Origin: Chersky-806 sp038252255
Lineage (GTDB): Bacteria > Actinomycetota > Acidimicrobiia > IMCC26256 > JAENVU01
Direction: 5' to 3'
DNA length: 64,000 nt
Assembly (NCBI GenBank): GCA_038252255.1
Contig: JBBSAM010000001.1
Coordinates: 186,001-250,000, forward strand
Below, piece after piece: positions 26,034-34,177 of the stretch (position 1 is its first letter; each line of letters begins with the position of its first letter). A program made the translations under genes and the position numbers. Under the pieces are notes generated by a model. The model saw only the letters and a list, made by a program, of their open reading frames with translations. It made no database searches and was not told where the DNA came from.

Positions 26034-26765
26034 ATGCGCAGCACCGTGAATCGGCTGCCGCTCGCTGCCCTTCTCGTCGGGTCGCTGGCGGCCGCTATCG
26101 CGGCGGGCCCGCCGGTGGCTGGTGCCGCCACACCTCCGCTCATGGGCACGGTCTCGTGCACGCTCACCGCCGCGTCCACGTTCACGCCGGCCCTCGGTTA
26201 CCGCCAGGGCATCGGCGGCAAGAAGGTGTCGCCGAGGGCGAACGCCAAATGGCGGGTCGAGGGCACGCTCACCGCGTGCTCGGGCGCGCAGACCGGGGGC
26301 AACCCTCGGCGACCGGGCCCGATCGCGCGCGGGGAGATCCTGTTGAAGGGCAAGGCGGACGGGCATCAGTGCGCATCGCTGACGGCGAACGGGCTGACGG
26401 TCTCCTCCGTGCGGATCAAGTGGTTCGACGCGACAGGGAACCGCATGCCCACCACCAAGGCCACCGGGTCCACCACGGTCGCCGGGCTCTACGGGGGCTT
26501 TCCCCCGTTCATCAGCCTCGACCCGATCACCCTGGACCCGAGCTACGTCCCGCCCGGCGTCATCACGTTCCACGGTGCCGGCACGGTCAAGGGGACAGCG
26601 CGGGCGTTCCCCGGCGGACACGTCACGTTGACCGCGGTCGCAGATCGGGCGCTCGATTCGATGGTCACACCGTGCAACACCCATCAGGTGCCGTCGCTGA
26701 CGTTCGGCATCGACGGCTTCACGTTCGGCGGGGTCCACGGCCCCTCGTCGCTCTCGATCAGTTGA
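26034..26765 (+). CDS. Secreted protein of unknown family, 243 aa (intact paralogue)
   Basis: A signal peptide (residues 1-32, ending VAGA) precedes the mature start ATPPLMGTVSCTL. The rest is beta-rich with four conserved cysteines (SCTL, TACSG, HQCAS, TPCNT), probably two disulfides. I know no family. Two starts are possible. ATG 26034 has GGACAGG just upstream. ATG 26007, in frame, lies 6 bases after TACGTT and would be leaderless. I prefer 26034 because residues before it do not help the signal peptide. The gene downstream is a paralogue with the same layout but broken by a frameshift. Confidence 0.8.
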   Translation: MRSTVNRLPLAALLVGSLAAAIAAGPPVAGAATPPLMGTVSCTLTAASTFTPALGYRQGIGGKKVSPRANAKWRVEGTLTACSGAQTGGNPRRPGPIARGEILLKGKADGHQCASLTANGLTVSSVRIKWFDATGNRMPTTKATGSTTVAGLYGGFPPFISLDPITLDPSYVPPGVITFHGAGTVKGTARAFPGGHVTLTAVADRALDSMVTPCNTHQVPSLTFGIDGFTFGGVHGPSSLSIS

Positions 26766-26792
26766 CGCACGCCCACCAAGCAAGGAGCGGGG

Positions 26793-27532
26793 ATGATGGA
26801 CCGACGTAGCGGGTACCTCTTCATCGGAGCACTGCTGGGCGGCGTGCTCATCCCGTTCACCGCGGGTCAGGTCGCGGACGCCGCGACTCCGCCGCTCACC
26901 GGCACCGTCTCGTGCACGCTCAGCGCAGGCTCAGCGCAGGCTCGACGTTCCGCCCCAACGTTGGGCCAGCCGCGTTTGGGTCGAACGGCACGCGGGTGTC
27001 CGTCAACGCCAAGGGGAAGTGGAAGCTCGAGGGCATGCTCACCGGTTGTGCAGGAACCCAGAGTGGGGGCAAGCCCCGCGCGCTTGGATCAATCGCGAAG
27101 GCACAGATCGTGATGAGGGGCAAGATGGTGAAGCACAGCTGCGCGGACCTGACCGCGCACGGCATCGCGGTGCGCTCCTTGCGGATCAAGTGGCTCAATG
27201 CGGCGGGCAGGGTCAAGGGAATCACCAAGGGAGCGGGCAGCGTCAGGGTCACCGGCTTGGGCAATGGGTCCGCGTTTCTCGACTTCCCTTACAACCTCGT
27301 GCCGGACCCGAGCTATGTGGCGCCGGGCATCATCACGTTCCACGGGACGGGTACGGCCGCGACCACCGCCCAAGCCTTCCCGGGCCGACCCATCACGATG
27401 ACTGCCGTCGACGACCAGACCGTCTCGATGATGCCGTACCAGTGCTCAGACAACGACAATCCCGGCCCGCTGACCATCGAGAGCTTCGACTTCCACGGCG
27501 TGAACGGCCCGTCGACGATCTCGATCGGCTAG
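26793..27532 (+). pseudogene. Frameshifted paralogue of the upstream secreted protein
   Basis: The frame from ATG 26793 encodes a signal peptide and ATPPLTGTVSCTLSAGS, then leaves the family sequence. The rest of the family sequence (STFRPNVGP to the end at 27532) continues in another frame. The switch happens exactly at an 11-base unit, CTCAGCGCAGG, present twice in tandem at 26919-26940. Removing one copy restores an uninterrupted 242-residue protein, against 243 for the intact neighbour, with the same four cysteines. AAGGAG lies upstream of the start. The break is recent, since the downstream part shows no other damage. Slippage, phase variation or a sequencing artefact could each explain it. 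Confidence 0.82.
26919..26940 (+). repeat. 11-bp tandem duplication causing the frameshift
   Basis: CTCAGCGCAGG occurs at 26919-26929 and again at 26930-26940, followed by CT. Since 11 is not a multiple of 3, one extra copy shifts the frame. The intact paralogue has a single equivalent segment. Confidence 0.9.
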
Positions 27533-27539
27533 CCCGAGG

Positions 27540-27953
27540 TCAGGCGGTCTGCGGGCTCGCGGTGGCCGTCGCGCCGATCTGCTCCTCGCGCAGCCCGGCG
27601 ATGCGGAGGAAGGTCATCTCGACGGGCCGGGAGATGTGGACGACCACGCGGTCCGGTTCCACGTCGACGTCGACCGCGGTCGTGACCGGCAGTCCCGACG
27701 CCTGAAGCACCCGGTCGACCGCCGCGCGCGCGGAGTTCGGATCGAGCCGTACCTCCCGCCCCGCGGTGTCGCGAAAGTGCGGCTCGTCGATCGCCGACGC
27801 TCCCGCGAGCGCCGCGGAGTCCGCCACGTTCTGAAGATCCCGTCGCGCGGTGAAGAGCCGGGCACCGTCGACCGCCAACCCGGTGAACGCGAGACAGATG
27901 ATCAGCGCGCCGACGATCACGGCCGACGCCTGACCCGATTCGTTGCGCCTCAT
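27540..27953 (-). CDS. TadG-like Flp pilus-assembly protein, 137 aa
   Basis: The N-terminus RRNESGQASAVIVGALIICL is the hydrophobic helix of TadE/TadG pseudopilins, and AVDGARLFTARRDLQNVADSAALAG is the TadG-like signature. The outer domain is short compared with proteobacterial TadG. It is probably a minor pilin or assembly factor at the membrane. Its ATG overlaps the stop of the upstream TadE gene by 4 bases, making it the last gene of the Tad operon. It is convergent with the broken secreted gene, only 7 bases away. Confidence 0.88.
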   Translation of the reverse strand: MRRNESGQASAVIVGALIICLAFTGLAVDGARLFTARRDLQNVADSAALAGASAIDEPHFRDTAGREVRLDPNSARAAVDRVLQASGLPVTTAVDVDVEPDRVVVHISRPVEMTFLRIAGLREEQIGATATASPQTA

Positions 27954-28369
27954 GGTTCGCTGCGGTAGCGGTCGATCATCACCACATGCGTCGCCTCGAC
28001 CGGAATCGACACCGACGACCAGACCGCACCGATGAACGGGATGTGCAGGACCGGCACGTCGGTGCGCACATGCACGGTCAGCAGCTCGCCCCGCGCGCGC
28101 GTGCCTTCGACGCTCGCCCGGAGCGAACCCGACGCGAGCCCATGGTTGCGGGCCGCCTGCTCCACCACCAGTGCCCCACGGGTCGAGGCCTCGTCGACGG
28201 AGTCCGCCACCACGACCGCGCGTCCGTACTCCCGTGCCGCGGCGCTCGTCGCCAGGGTGGCGCGGTGCAGCGTTCCGAACATCACGATGGCTTGCACGAG
28301 GACGCCGAACACCAGGCTGCCGAGGAGCGCGAACTCGACGATCGCGCTCCCACGTTCACGACCGTTCAT
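27950..28369 (-). CDS. TadE-like pseudopilin, 139 aa
   Basis: The start RERGSAIVEFALLGSLVFGVLV is the TadE signature: a type IV prepilin-like helix with Glu five residues after the cleavage glycine. The remaining 100 residues form the outer domain. TadE and TadF pseudopilins are needed for Flp pilus assembly in species where this has been tested. It starts 14 bases inside the upstream gene and overlaps the next by 4 bases. Confidence 0.9.
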   Translation of the reverse strand: MNGRERGSAIVEFALLGSLVFGVLVQAIVMFGTLHRATLATSAAAREYGRAVVVADSVDEASTRGALVVEQAARNHGLASGSLRASVEGTRARGELLTVHVRTDVPVLHIPFIGAVWSSVSIPVEATHVVMIDRYRSEP

Positions 28370-28772
28370 CGAACACGTCGTCTTCGTCGAACGCGGTTGC
28401 TTGTACGTCGAGATCGAATCGGGGCAGGAACGGCACGATCACCGGCGCCGATCCACGCGCCCGCACCGCGACGGTGTCGCCCTCTTGGGCTGCTTCAACC
28501 TCGAAGCCCTTGCCGCTCGAACCCAACCCGTCACCGAGCAGCGAACGGGTCTCGGCGACACCGTCATCGAGCGGCCGGCCCGTCTCCGCGGCTGTTCGCG
28601 CCCCCTCGTGCACTGCACTGACGGCTACGTCACGCGCCCACACCCACACCGCCATCTGAGCGAGCGCGAGCAGGCACACCACGCTGAGGATCGTCACCGC
28701 CAGAAACTCGATCATCGTTGCGCCCGCCTGGTTGCGGGTTCGCGACCTACCCGCGCAATTGGTTGAGGGCAT
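28356..28772 (-). CDS. TadE/TadF-like pseudopilin, 138 aa
   Basis: RNQAGATMIEFLAVTILSVVCLL near the N-terminus is a TadE-type prepilin helix: Glu follows the glycine at +5 and Phe at +6. A short outer domain follows. The only available start that includes the processing site is ATG 28772, which lies 26 bases inside the end of the small pilin gene. Tight overlaps of this kind run through the whole Tad operon. Confidence 0.85.
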   Translation of the reverse strand: MPSTNCAGRSRTRNQAGATMIEFLAVTILSVVCLLALAQMAVWVWARDVAVSAVHEGARTAAETGRPLDDGVAETRSLLGDGLGSSGKGFEVEAAQEGDTVAVRARGSAPVIVPFLPRFDLDVQATAFDEDDVFDERS

Positions 28773-28899
28773 CGGAGACGATGGCGGTCAGGTCGGGCTG
28801 GACGATCGCCCACAGGGCCATGACGATCCCAATGCCCATGACCAGCAACATCACCCACTCGGGGATCGATCCTCGTTCGCCATTGCACCGTTCTCGCAT
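28747..28899 (-). CDS. Small Flp-type pilin candidate, 50 aa
   Basis: A very short gene with the sequence pattern ERGSIPEWVMLLVMGIG followed by a single long hydrophobic helix and a short amphipathic tail. Its size and position between tadC and tadE match the Flp major pilin. One feature is unusual. If cleavage follows the glycine, the glutamate falls at +4 and not the usual +5, and Trp replaces the Tyr or Phe. AAGGGAG lies 6 bases before ATG 28899. An in-frame ATG at 28914 overlaps the tadC stop as ATGA and is an alternative. Confidence 0.75.
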   Translation of the reverse strand: MRERCNGERGSIPEWVMLLVMGIGIVMALWAIVQPDLTAIVSDALNQLRG

Positions 28900-28910
28900 C
28901 CGTGCTCCCT

Positions 28911-29849
28911 TCATCGGGCCAACGTCTTGATCGCGACTACACCGGGGTAGAACGCAAAGACGATGGCCACCGGCAAGATGAACCCGACGACCGGTACCAG
29001 CATCGAGACCTGCTTGCGTCCCGCGGCTTCGATCACGTCGCGCTTCTCCGACTCACGCACGTCGAACGCCATCGCGCGGAGCGCTTCGGCCAGCGGGAGG
29101 CCTCGCTCCTGCGCGGCGATGACGGCTGAGACGAACCGATCGAACGCCGGCAGGCCGAATTGAGCCGACCGGGATTGCAGCGCCTCCGCGAGCGGCACAC
29201 CACCACGCGCGATGCGCAGCGCCATCCGCAGCTCGGACGCCAATGGCCCACTCCCCGCGTGCGCGACGAGCTCGAGCGCGCCTCGCAGGCTCTCGCCCGC
29301 GGTCACCGCGAGACACACCATGTCGACAACCGTCGGGAACTCGGATTGGGCGCGAGCGCGGCGCGCTTCGACCGCGCGGGTCAGCGAACGGTCTCGACCG
29401 ACGATCCCGATCGCCGCGAACGCGGTGGCGACGACGAGTGCCGCCACCGGAGAGACGTTGCGGCCGGTGAGGGTCAGGCCGATGCTCAGGACGATGCCAC
29501 CGACGAATCCGGCGACCGCCCACGTGGCCTGCTCCGCCCGGAGACCCGACGGGGTCAGCGTCGAGCCGGAGGCCGAGAGGCGACCGGGAAGATCCTGGCC
29601 GTCGTCGCCGAACAGCCGCTGCAGCCGCGCACCGAGATCCTCGAGCAACGGCTGAAACGCCGCCACGACTCCGCGGGCCGTGCTTCGCTCCACGGTCAGC
29701 AGCCGCGAGCGGCGCGGGCCGAGCGCACCAAGGTAGGGAGCCAGGCGGTCCACCAGGGTCGGGCGCCGAAAGCGCGGGAGGCAGCTCACGAGCGTCACGA
29801 CGCCGAGCAGGAACACGCCGACGATGAGCACCGCGCGGAGCGGACTCAC
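28911..29849 (-). CDS. tadC: TadC-like type II secretion F-domain membrane protein, 312 aa
   Basis: TadC is one of two inner-membrane platform proteins of the Flp pilus machine. The protein has an N-terminal helix, a middle pair of helices (AGFVGGIVLSIGLTL and VAALVVATAFAAIGI), and the T2SSF domain with FPTVVDMVCLAVTAGESLRGAL and VIAAQERGLPLAEALRAMA, then a C-terminal helix pair. GTG 29849 was chosen because it overlaps the stop of tadB (GTGA). It is partner to TadB and TadA, and the small pilin gene follows directly. Confidence 0.9.
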   Translation of the reverse strand: MSPLRAVLIVGVFLLGVVTLVSCLPRFRRPTLVDRLAPYLGALGPRRSRLLTVERSTARGVVAAFQPLLEDLGARLQRLFGDDGQDLPGRLSASGSTLTPSGLRAEQATWAVAGFVGGIVLSIGLTLTGRNVSPVAALVVATAFAAIGIVGRDRSLTRAVEARRARAQSEFPTVVDMVCLAVTAGESLRGALELVAHAGSGPLASELRMALRIARGGVPLAEALQSRSAQFGLPAFDRFVSAVIAAQERGLPLAEALRAMAFDVRESEKRDVIEAAGRKQVSMLVPVVGFILPVAIVFAFYPGVVAIKTLAR

Positions 29850-30739
29850 CAGGTCTCCATCACGGTTCCAGGAATTGCGCCGGCAAGCACGCGCGGCTCT
29901 TCGGGAAGTCTTCCCAACGCGACCATGAGCCGGTAGCCCACGATCGTCGCGGCTGCCCCTCCGGCGAGCACGAGCAGACCCGCGAACGAGTCGTACGCGC
30001 GGGCGCCTTGCGGGCGACTCGCGACAAGGACGAGGACCAGCCAAGGCGCGGCCGCGGCGACGCGCGCCGCGACCAGGGTCCAGGACTGCCGCGCCACGAT
30101 CTCCTTGCGGACGGCGAGATCCTCCCGCAGGAACCCGCTCAGGGTGCGGAGGACACGGCCGAGCTCCCGGCCGCCCACACGATGCGCGATGACGAGCGTG
30201 GCGACCACCCGGTCCGCGGTGGGGTCGGCGAGCGCAACGCCGAGGCGATCCAGCGCGCCGACGAAGTCGCCGGACACCCGGTGATCGGCCACCACCGCGC
30301 GAAAGGTCGGCCGCAACGGTTCGGGACCGCGCTCGGCGACCAAGGCGACTGCGGCCGGCAACGTGTCCCCGGCGCGCACCGCCCCCGCGAGCAGCTCGAT
30401 CGCTTCCGGCCAGCACTGTTGCCGGACCCGACGGGTCGCCCGGCGGCGGGACCGGAAGTACGCGATCGGGGCGTAGCTGCCGGCGACGAATCCGACCAGC
30501 GCCACTGCGGACGAACCGATGAGCACGATGACGGCGGCCGCGGCGCCCAGACCACAACCAAGGCACGCGGCGACGAACTGCGCGGGTGAGACCGCGCCCA
30601 AGCCTCCGGCAACGAGCCATTCCGCGACGTACGCACGGATGCGGTTCGATCGCACCACCGCTTCCGGTCGCGGTGCAGTGCACGCGTCGAACACCAGGAA
30701 GACGCCGAGGCCGAGGAGCAAGGCGAGCACGACGCTCAT
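29846..30739 (-). CDS. tadB: TadB-like type II secretion F-domain membrane protein, 297 aa
   Basis: This is the second platform protein of the Flp pilus system. Helices lie at 1-20, 60-95 and 235-280, and the T2SSF domain contains WPEAIELLAGAVRAGDTLPAAV and VIAHRVGGRELGRVLRTLS. It starts 16 bases after tadA and overlaps tadC by 4 bases. The N-terminal domain is shorter than in proteobacterial TadB, which is common in actinobacteria. Confidence 0.9.
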   Translation of the reverse strand: MSVVLALLLGLGVFLVFDACTAPRPEAVVRSNRIRAYVAEWLVAGGLGAVSPAQFVAACLGCGLGAAAAVIVLIGSSAVALVGFVAGSYAPIAYFRSRRRATRRVRQQCWPEAIELLAGAVRAGDTLPAAVALVAERGPEPLRPTFRAVVADHRVSGDFVGALDRLGVALADPTADRVVATLVIAHRVGGRELGRVLRTLSGFLREDLAVRKEIVARQSWTLVAARVAAAAPWLVLVLVASRPQGARAYDSFAGLLVLAGGAAATIVGYRLMVALGRLPEEPRVLAGAIPGTVMETW

Positions 30740-30755
30740 CGCGGCTGGTCCCCAC

Positions 30756-31988
30756 TCACCGCAGGACCTCCATCAGATCGAGACCCCGCTCGGTGAAGCG
30801 CTCCAACCCCTGTGGAACTTCGCCGGTCCAGCGCAGGTCGCCGCCGACCCCGGCGAACACCGTCCCGGCCGTCGGATGGTCGCCGTCGCCGACCTGCGGC
30901 GCGACGGCCAGGATCTCCGTGATGGCCCGCTGGCCGTCGGCGCGCCGGCAGAACACGACGAGATCGACGCATGCCGCCACGGTCGAGGCAACGAAACGAC
31001 GATCGATGTTCTCGCCCGCGAGAAGCGGGAGGGTCGTGAGCTTTCGCAGCGCCTCGCGGGCCGAGTTGGCGTGCACCGAGGTCATGCCCACCGCGCCGCT
31101 GTTGAGCGCGAGCAACATGTCCAGGCACTCGGCGCCCCGAACCTCGCCCACGATGATGCGATCGGGCCGCATGCGGAGGCTCTCGCGCACGAGGTCGCGC
31201 AGCGCGACCGTCCCCTCGCCCTCGAGGTTGGGCTGGCGGCACTGCATCGCGACCACGTCGGGGCGGGCGATCCGCAACTCGAAGACTTCTTCGCACGTGA
31301 CGATGCGCTCACGCGCGGGTATCGCCGATGCGAGGCAGTTGAGCAGCGTCGTCTTCCCGGCTCCAACCGCGCCGGCGACCACGATCGAGAGCCCGGCGCG
31401 CACTGCGAGCTCGAGGAACCGCACCGCCGGCACCGAGCAGGAGTTGAGCGCGACCAGCTCGTCGAGCGACTCCACCCGCAGACCGACGAACTTGCGAATG
31501 TTGATCGCCCACTGATCGGTGATCGGCGGGATCACCACATGCAAGCGACTGCCGTCCGGCAGCCGGGCGTCGACGAAGGGTTGGGACCGGTCGAGCCGGC
31601 GCCCCGCGCGCGCCAGCATCCGCTCGACGAGCTCTTCGACCTCGGCTCTGCTCAGCACGACCGTCGTCAGCTCGTGATCGCCGCGCCGCGCGGCGAAGAC
31701 ACGGCCGGGCTCGTTGATCCAGATCTCCTCGACCTCAGGGTCCTCGAGCAGACGGGTCAGGGCACCGAAGCCACCGATGCGATGGTGCAGGAGCTCGACG
31801 TCGTCGTCGGTGAGCAGCGGCAGACCGCCGGAGAGATAGCGATCGCGGTAGTCGACGACCACCTCGTCCACCAGGAGCGTCAGCTCGGCATCGTGATGCG
31901 TTGCGAGCTCACGACGTTGCAGCAGCTCCCGAACGTCGCGTTCGACGATCTCGACGGCGCGCCGGTCCGGAACCTCGGTCGTGCTCAT
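30756..31988 (-). CDS. tadA: TadA/CpaF secretion ATPase, 410 aa
   Basis: This hexameric ATPase powers Flp pilus assembly on the cytoplasmic side. Walker A GAVGAGKTT lies near residue 215, followed by the Asp box (EEVFELRI), Walker B region RPDRIIVGEVRGAE and the His box (GMTSVHANSA). The N-terminal 130 residues form the N-terminal domain of the CpaF family, with IWINEPGRVF. Its ATG overlaps the tadZ stop by 4 bases. It is full length and all catalytic motifs are present. Confidence 0.95.
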   Translation of the reverse strand: MSTTEVPDRRAVEIVERDVRELLQRRELATHHDAELTLLVDEVVVDYRDRYLSGGLPLLTDDDVELLHHRIGGFGALTRLLEDPEVEEIWINEPGRVFAARRGDHELTTVVLSRAEVEELVERMLARAGRRLDRSQPFVDARLPDGSRLHVVIPPITDQWAINIRKFVGLRVESLDELVALNSCSVPAVRFLELAVRAGLSIVVAGAVGAGKTTLLNCLASAIPARERIVTCEEVFELRIARPDVVAMQCRQPNLEGEGTVALRDLVRESLRMRPDRIIVGEVRGAECLDMLLALNSGAVGMTSVHANSAREALRKLTTLPLLAGENIDRRFVASTVAACVDLVVFCRRADGQRAITEILAVAPQVGDGDHPTAGTVFAGVGGDLRWTGEVPQGLERFTERGLDLMEVLR

Positions 31989-33172
31989 CCCGTCAACGCT
32001 CCGACCAGACCATGAAGCTCCCGCAACCAGGGCGACCGGGGCGCCACCGAGCGGAGCGGCCGACCTTCCCAGACGACGCGATCGAAGGACGGCTCGCCGG
32101 GCAGGAACGCGATCGGCGGGTTACCGGTCCACTCGGAGAGCTGCGACGAGCAGTCCTGCACGCGGCGCGCGGCCTGTGGAGCTCGGTTCACCACCACCGA
32201 GACCTTGCGAATGAGCTCCGGAGTGGCATCGGCCAGCGTCCGGTAGGCGACGATGCCGCGTCGAAGACCGACCGGGTCTCCCGAGATGACCAACAGGATC
32301 TCGTCAGCCGCAGCCAAGGCACCGACCGTCATCAGATTGCGCCGGTACGGGACGCGATCGAATGCGAGCTCCTCGTCCTCTTCGATCGGTGCGGCAAGAT
32401 CGACGATGACCAACGGGCGCGCCGCTCGAGCGGCGTCGAGCACGGATGTCCACGCGCGCTCGCGCACCTCCGGCCAGAGCTCGGCGCGAGCGAGACCCGA
32501 GAGCACCGCGCTCCCTCCCGGACCTTGCTGCAAGCACGTCTCGAGCGGGTCAGTCCAGCCTTCGCCGGCCAGGCGGGCGGCCTGGGTCACCGACGGGGAC
32601 TCGTCCAGCGCCAGGAGCTGCGCGACGGACGCCGACCAAGAGTCCCCGTCGATGAGCAGCACACCGATGTCAGCGCGCGCCGCCTCGACGGCGAGCTGTA
32701 CCGCGACCGTCGTCCGGCCCGGAGCTCCGGCTCCGCCCCATACCGCGACCATCCGGCTGGCGGTGCGATCCGCATCGGGTCTCGGGGTGGACGCCGCACG
32801 GGGTGACCGGACGTGGTCGCCACCGAGCTGGTGCAACACCGCCGACAGCTCTTCGGCGCTGACCTCCGACCCGACGCGGTGCGCCACGCCGATCCGGTCC
32901 AGGGGTCTGAGGGCCGGCCCGGTCTCCACGGCGACGACGGTGACGCCGTGGTCGTGGAGCATGCCGACGAGATCACGATCGAGCCACGGGAGGTCGGCGG
33001 AGATCAGCGCGACCCGTGGTTCGTCGCGCAGCGCGACGCCGAGGAGCTCGCCGTGGTCGACGCATCGGCGAATGAGCTCGACGCCGAGCTCGCGACGCTG
33101 GAGCCCGCGCACCAGTGGTGCTTCCCAGGTGGCCCCGCCCGCACAGGTGATGACACGAATCGGATTCGTCAC
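31985..33172 (-). CDS. tadZ: TadZ/CpaE-like ParA/MinD-family protein, 395 aa
   Basis: TadZ localises the Tad machine. Residues 1-130 look like the receiver-like N-terminal domain of CpaE, and 145-395 form the ParA-type domain. The P-loop reads GGAGAPGRTT, so the signature lysine of deviant Walker A motifs and the lysine before the final threonines are both absent (Arg instead). The later motifs VLLIDGDSWSAS and PLVIVDLAAPI are present. Altered P-loops are known in TadZ proteins, so nucleotide turnover may be weak. GTG 33172 was chosen because it overlaps the cpaB stop (GTGA). Confidence 0.85.
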   Translation of the reverse strand: MTNPIRVITCAGGATWEAPLVRGLQRRELGVELIRRCVDHGELLGVALRDEPRVALISADLPWLDRDLVGMLHDHGVTVVAVETGPALRPLDRIGVAHRVGSEVSAEELSAVLHQLGGDHVRSPRAASTPRPDADRTASRMVAVWGGAGAPGRTTVAVQLAVEAARADIGVLLIDGDSWSASVAQLLALDESPSVTQAARLAGEGWTDPLETCLQQGPGGSAVLSGLARAELWPEVRERAWTSVLDAARAARPLVIVDLAAPIEEDEELAFDRVPYRRNLMTVGALAAADEILLVISGDPVGLRRGIVAYRTLADATPELIRKVSVVVNRAPQAARRVQDCSSQLSEWTGNPPIAFLPGEPSFDRVVWEGRPLRSVAPRSPWLRELHGLVGALTG

Positions 33173-33861
33173 GGTAGGTCGTTGGCATCGAAGCGCGACC
33201 GCACGGGTCGCGGCTCTTTCCCGACGGAGCGAACGACATCCAGCTCCCCGTTGCGGATGGCGAACGCGACGAACACGACGTCGCGCGGCGCAACGGAGAT
33301 CGTGAGCGCGGCAAGCGCACCTTCGCGCTGGCCGAACAGTCCGTCCGTATGCACGACGTCCACGACTTGCGCACCGGCCGCGACGGTGAGCGTCTTGGCG
33401 GACTCGGTTCCCTTGTCGAAGCTGCCGAGCACATCGACCCGGTCTCCGAGCTGGAGGGCACCGCCCAGCGCGTGCTCCGGCGCGATGGGAACCGTGATCT
33501 CGCGACCCGCTCGCGCGACCCGTCCGAGCGTCGCGCCGGGCACGAGATCGCCTTCGGCCAGTGGGAACCGCAGGACACGATCGGTCAACGAGGTGCTCGC
33601 CGTCACGCGAACGAGCCGATCGAGGACTGCATCGGACGCTTGGATCCGGGCGGTCCCGATGTCGCCGCCGACGAGGACGTGATCCGCGGGCAGATCGCGC
33701 GCCGCGGTGTAGACGACGACGGTGTGGTCCGCGCCGGCGGCCAACCTGAGCCCGCCGATCACCGAGAGCGCGACGAGGAGGATGCCGACGACGAGTCTGG
33801 TGTCGAGCTTGGGCAGGCGTTGGGTGAGCCGTCGGCTCGGTGAGGCCGCGAGGGTCGTCAC
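33169..33861 (-). CDS. cpaB: CpaB/RcpC-like Flp pilus assembly protein with SAF domain, 230 aa
   Basis: After a short basic N-terminus, one membrane helix (LVVGILLVALSVIGGL) is followed by a SAF domain (VYTAARDLPADHVLVGGDI) and the RcpC domain with VPIAPEHALGGALQLGDRVDVLG. In Gram-negatives CpaB contacts the outer-membrane secretin. None is expected here, and the protein probably acts at the outer face of the membrane or in the wall. GTG 33861 precedes the helix by about 25 residues. It is the first gene of the Tad operon, divergent from the BldC-like regulator. Confidence 0.87.
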   Translation of the reverse strand: MTTLAASPSRRLTQRLPKLDTRLVVGILLVALSVIGGLRLAAGADHTVVVYTAARDLPADHVLVGGDIGTARIQASDAVLDRLVRVTASTSLTDRVLRFPLAEGDLVPGATLGRVARAGREITVPIAPEHALGGALQLGDRVDVLGSFDKGTESAKTLTVAAGAQVVDVVHTDGLFGQREGALAALTISVAPRDVVFVAFAIRNGELDVVRSVGKEPRPVRSRFDANDLP

Positions 33862-33905
33862 CGGCGCCCTGGCCGGTGCGGTTCCGCACCACTCGTGGGA
33901 TTCGT

Positions 33906-33937
33906 TACGCTGGGACACGCAACGTGAGGCAACGTCA
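33906..33937 (+). promoter_or_regulatory. Possible promoter and operator of the BldC-like gene
   Basis: TACGCT (33906-33911) is a fair -10 for the BldC-like gene. Just after it, GCAACGTGAG and GCAACGTCAC form two direct repeats 10 bases apart, and GTGA/TCAC in them also form an inverted pair. BldC binds direct repeats, so autoregulation is possible. No good -35 is visible. Confidence 0.35.
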
Positions 33938-33966
33938 CGGTCTGACCCCAACCGAGGAGCTCGCAG

Positions 33967-34173
33967 GTGGACAGTCTTCCTCCGCCCCTGCTGAAGCCGG
34001 CTGAGGTCGCGGGCGTGCTCAACGTGACCGTCTCGCAGGTGTACACGCTCATGCGGAACGGCGAGCTGCCGGCGCTGAAGATCGGGCGCAAGGGTGTCTG
34101 GCGCGTGAGCCGGGAGGCACTCGAGGCGTACCTCGTCGGGCTCACCGACGACGCAAAGGCCCGCACGCAGTAG
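33967..34173 (+). CDS. BldC-like MerR/excisionase-type DNA-binding protein, 68 aa
   Basis: A minimal winged helix-turn-helix protein: LLKPAEVAGVLNVTVSQVYTLM is the HTH, and LPALKIGRKGVWRVSREALEAYL is the wing and last helix. It matches BldC of Streptomyces in length and pattern. BldC binds head-to-tail on direct repeats to control development genes. GAGGAG lies 7 bases before GTG 33967. It is divergent from the Tad operon with 105 bases between, so control of the pilus operon is a reasonable inference. Confidence 0.9.
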   Translation: MDSLPPPLLKPAEVAGVLNVTVSQVYTLMRNGELPALKIGRKGVWRVSREALEAYLVGLTDDAKARTQ

Positions 34174-34177
34174 CTCG

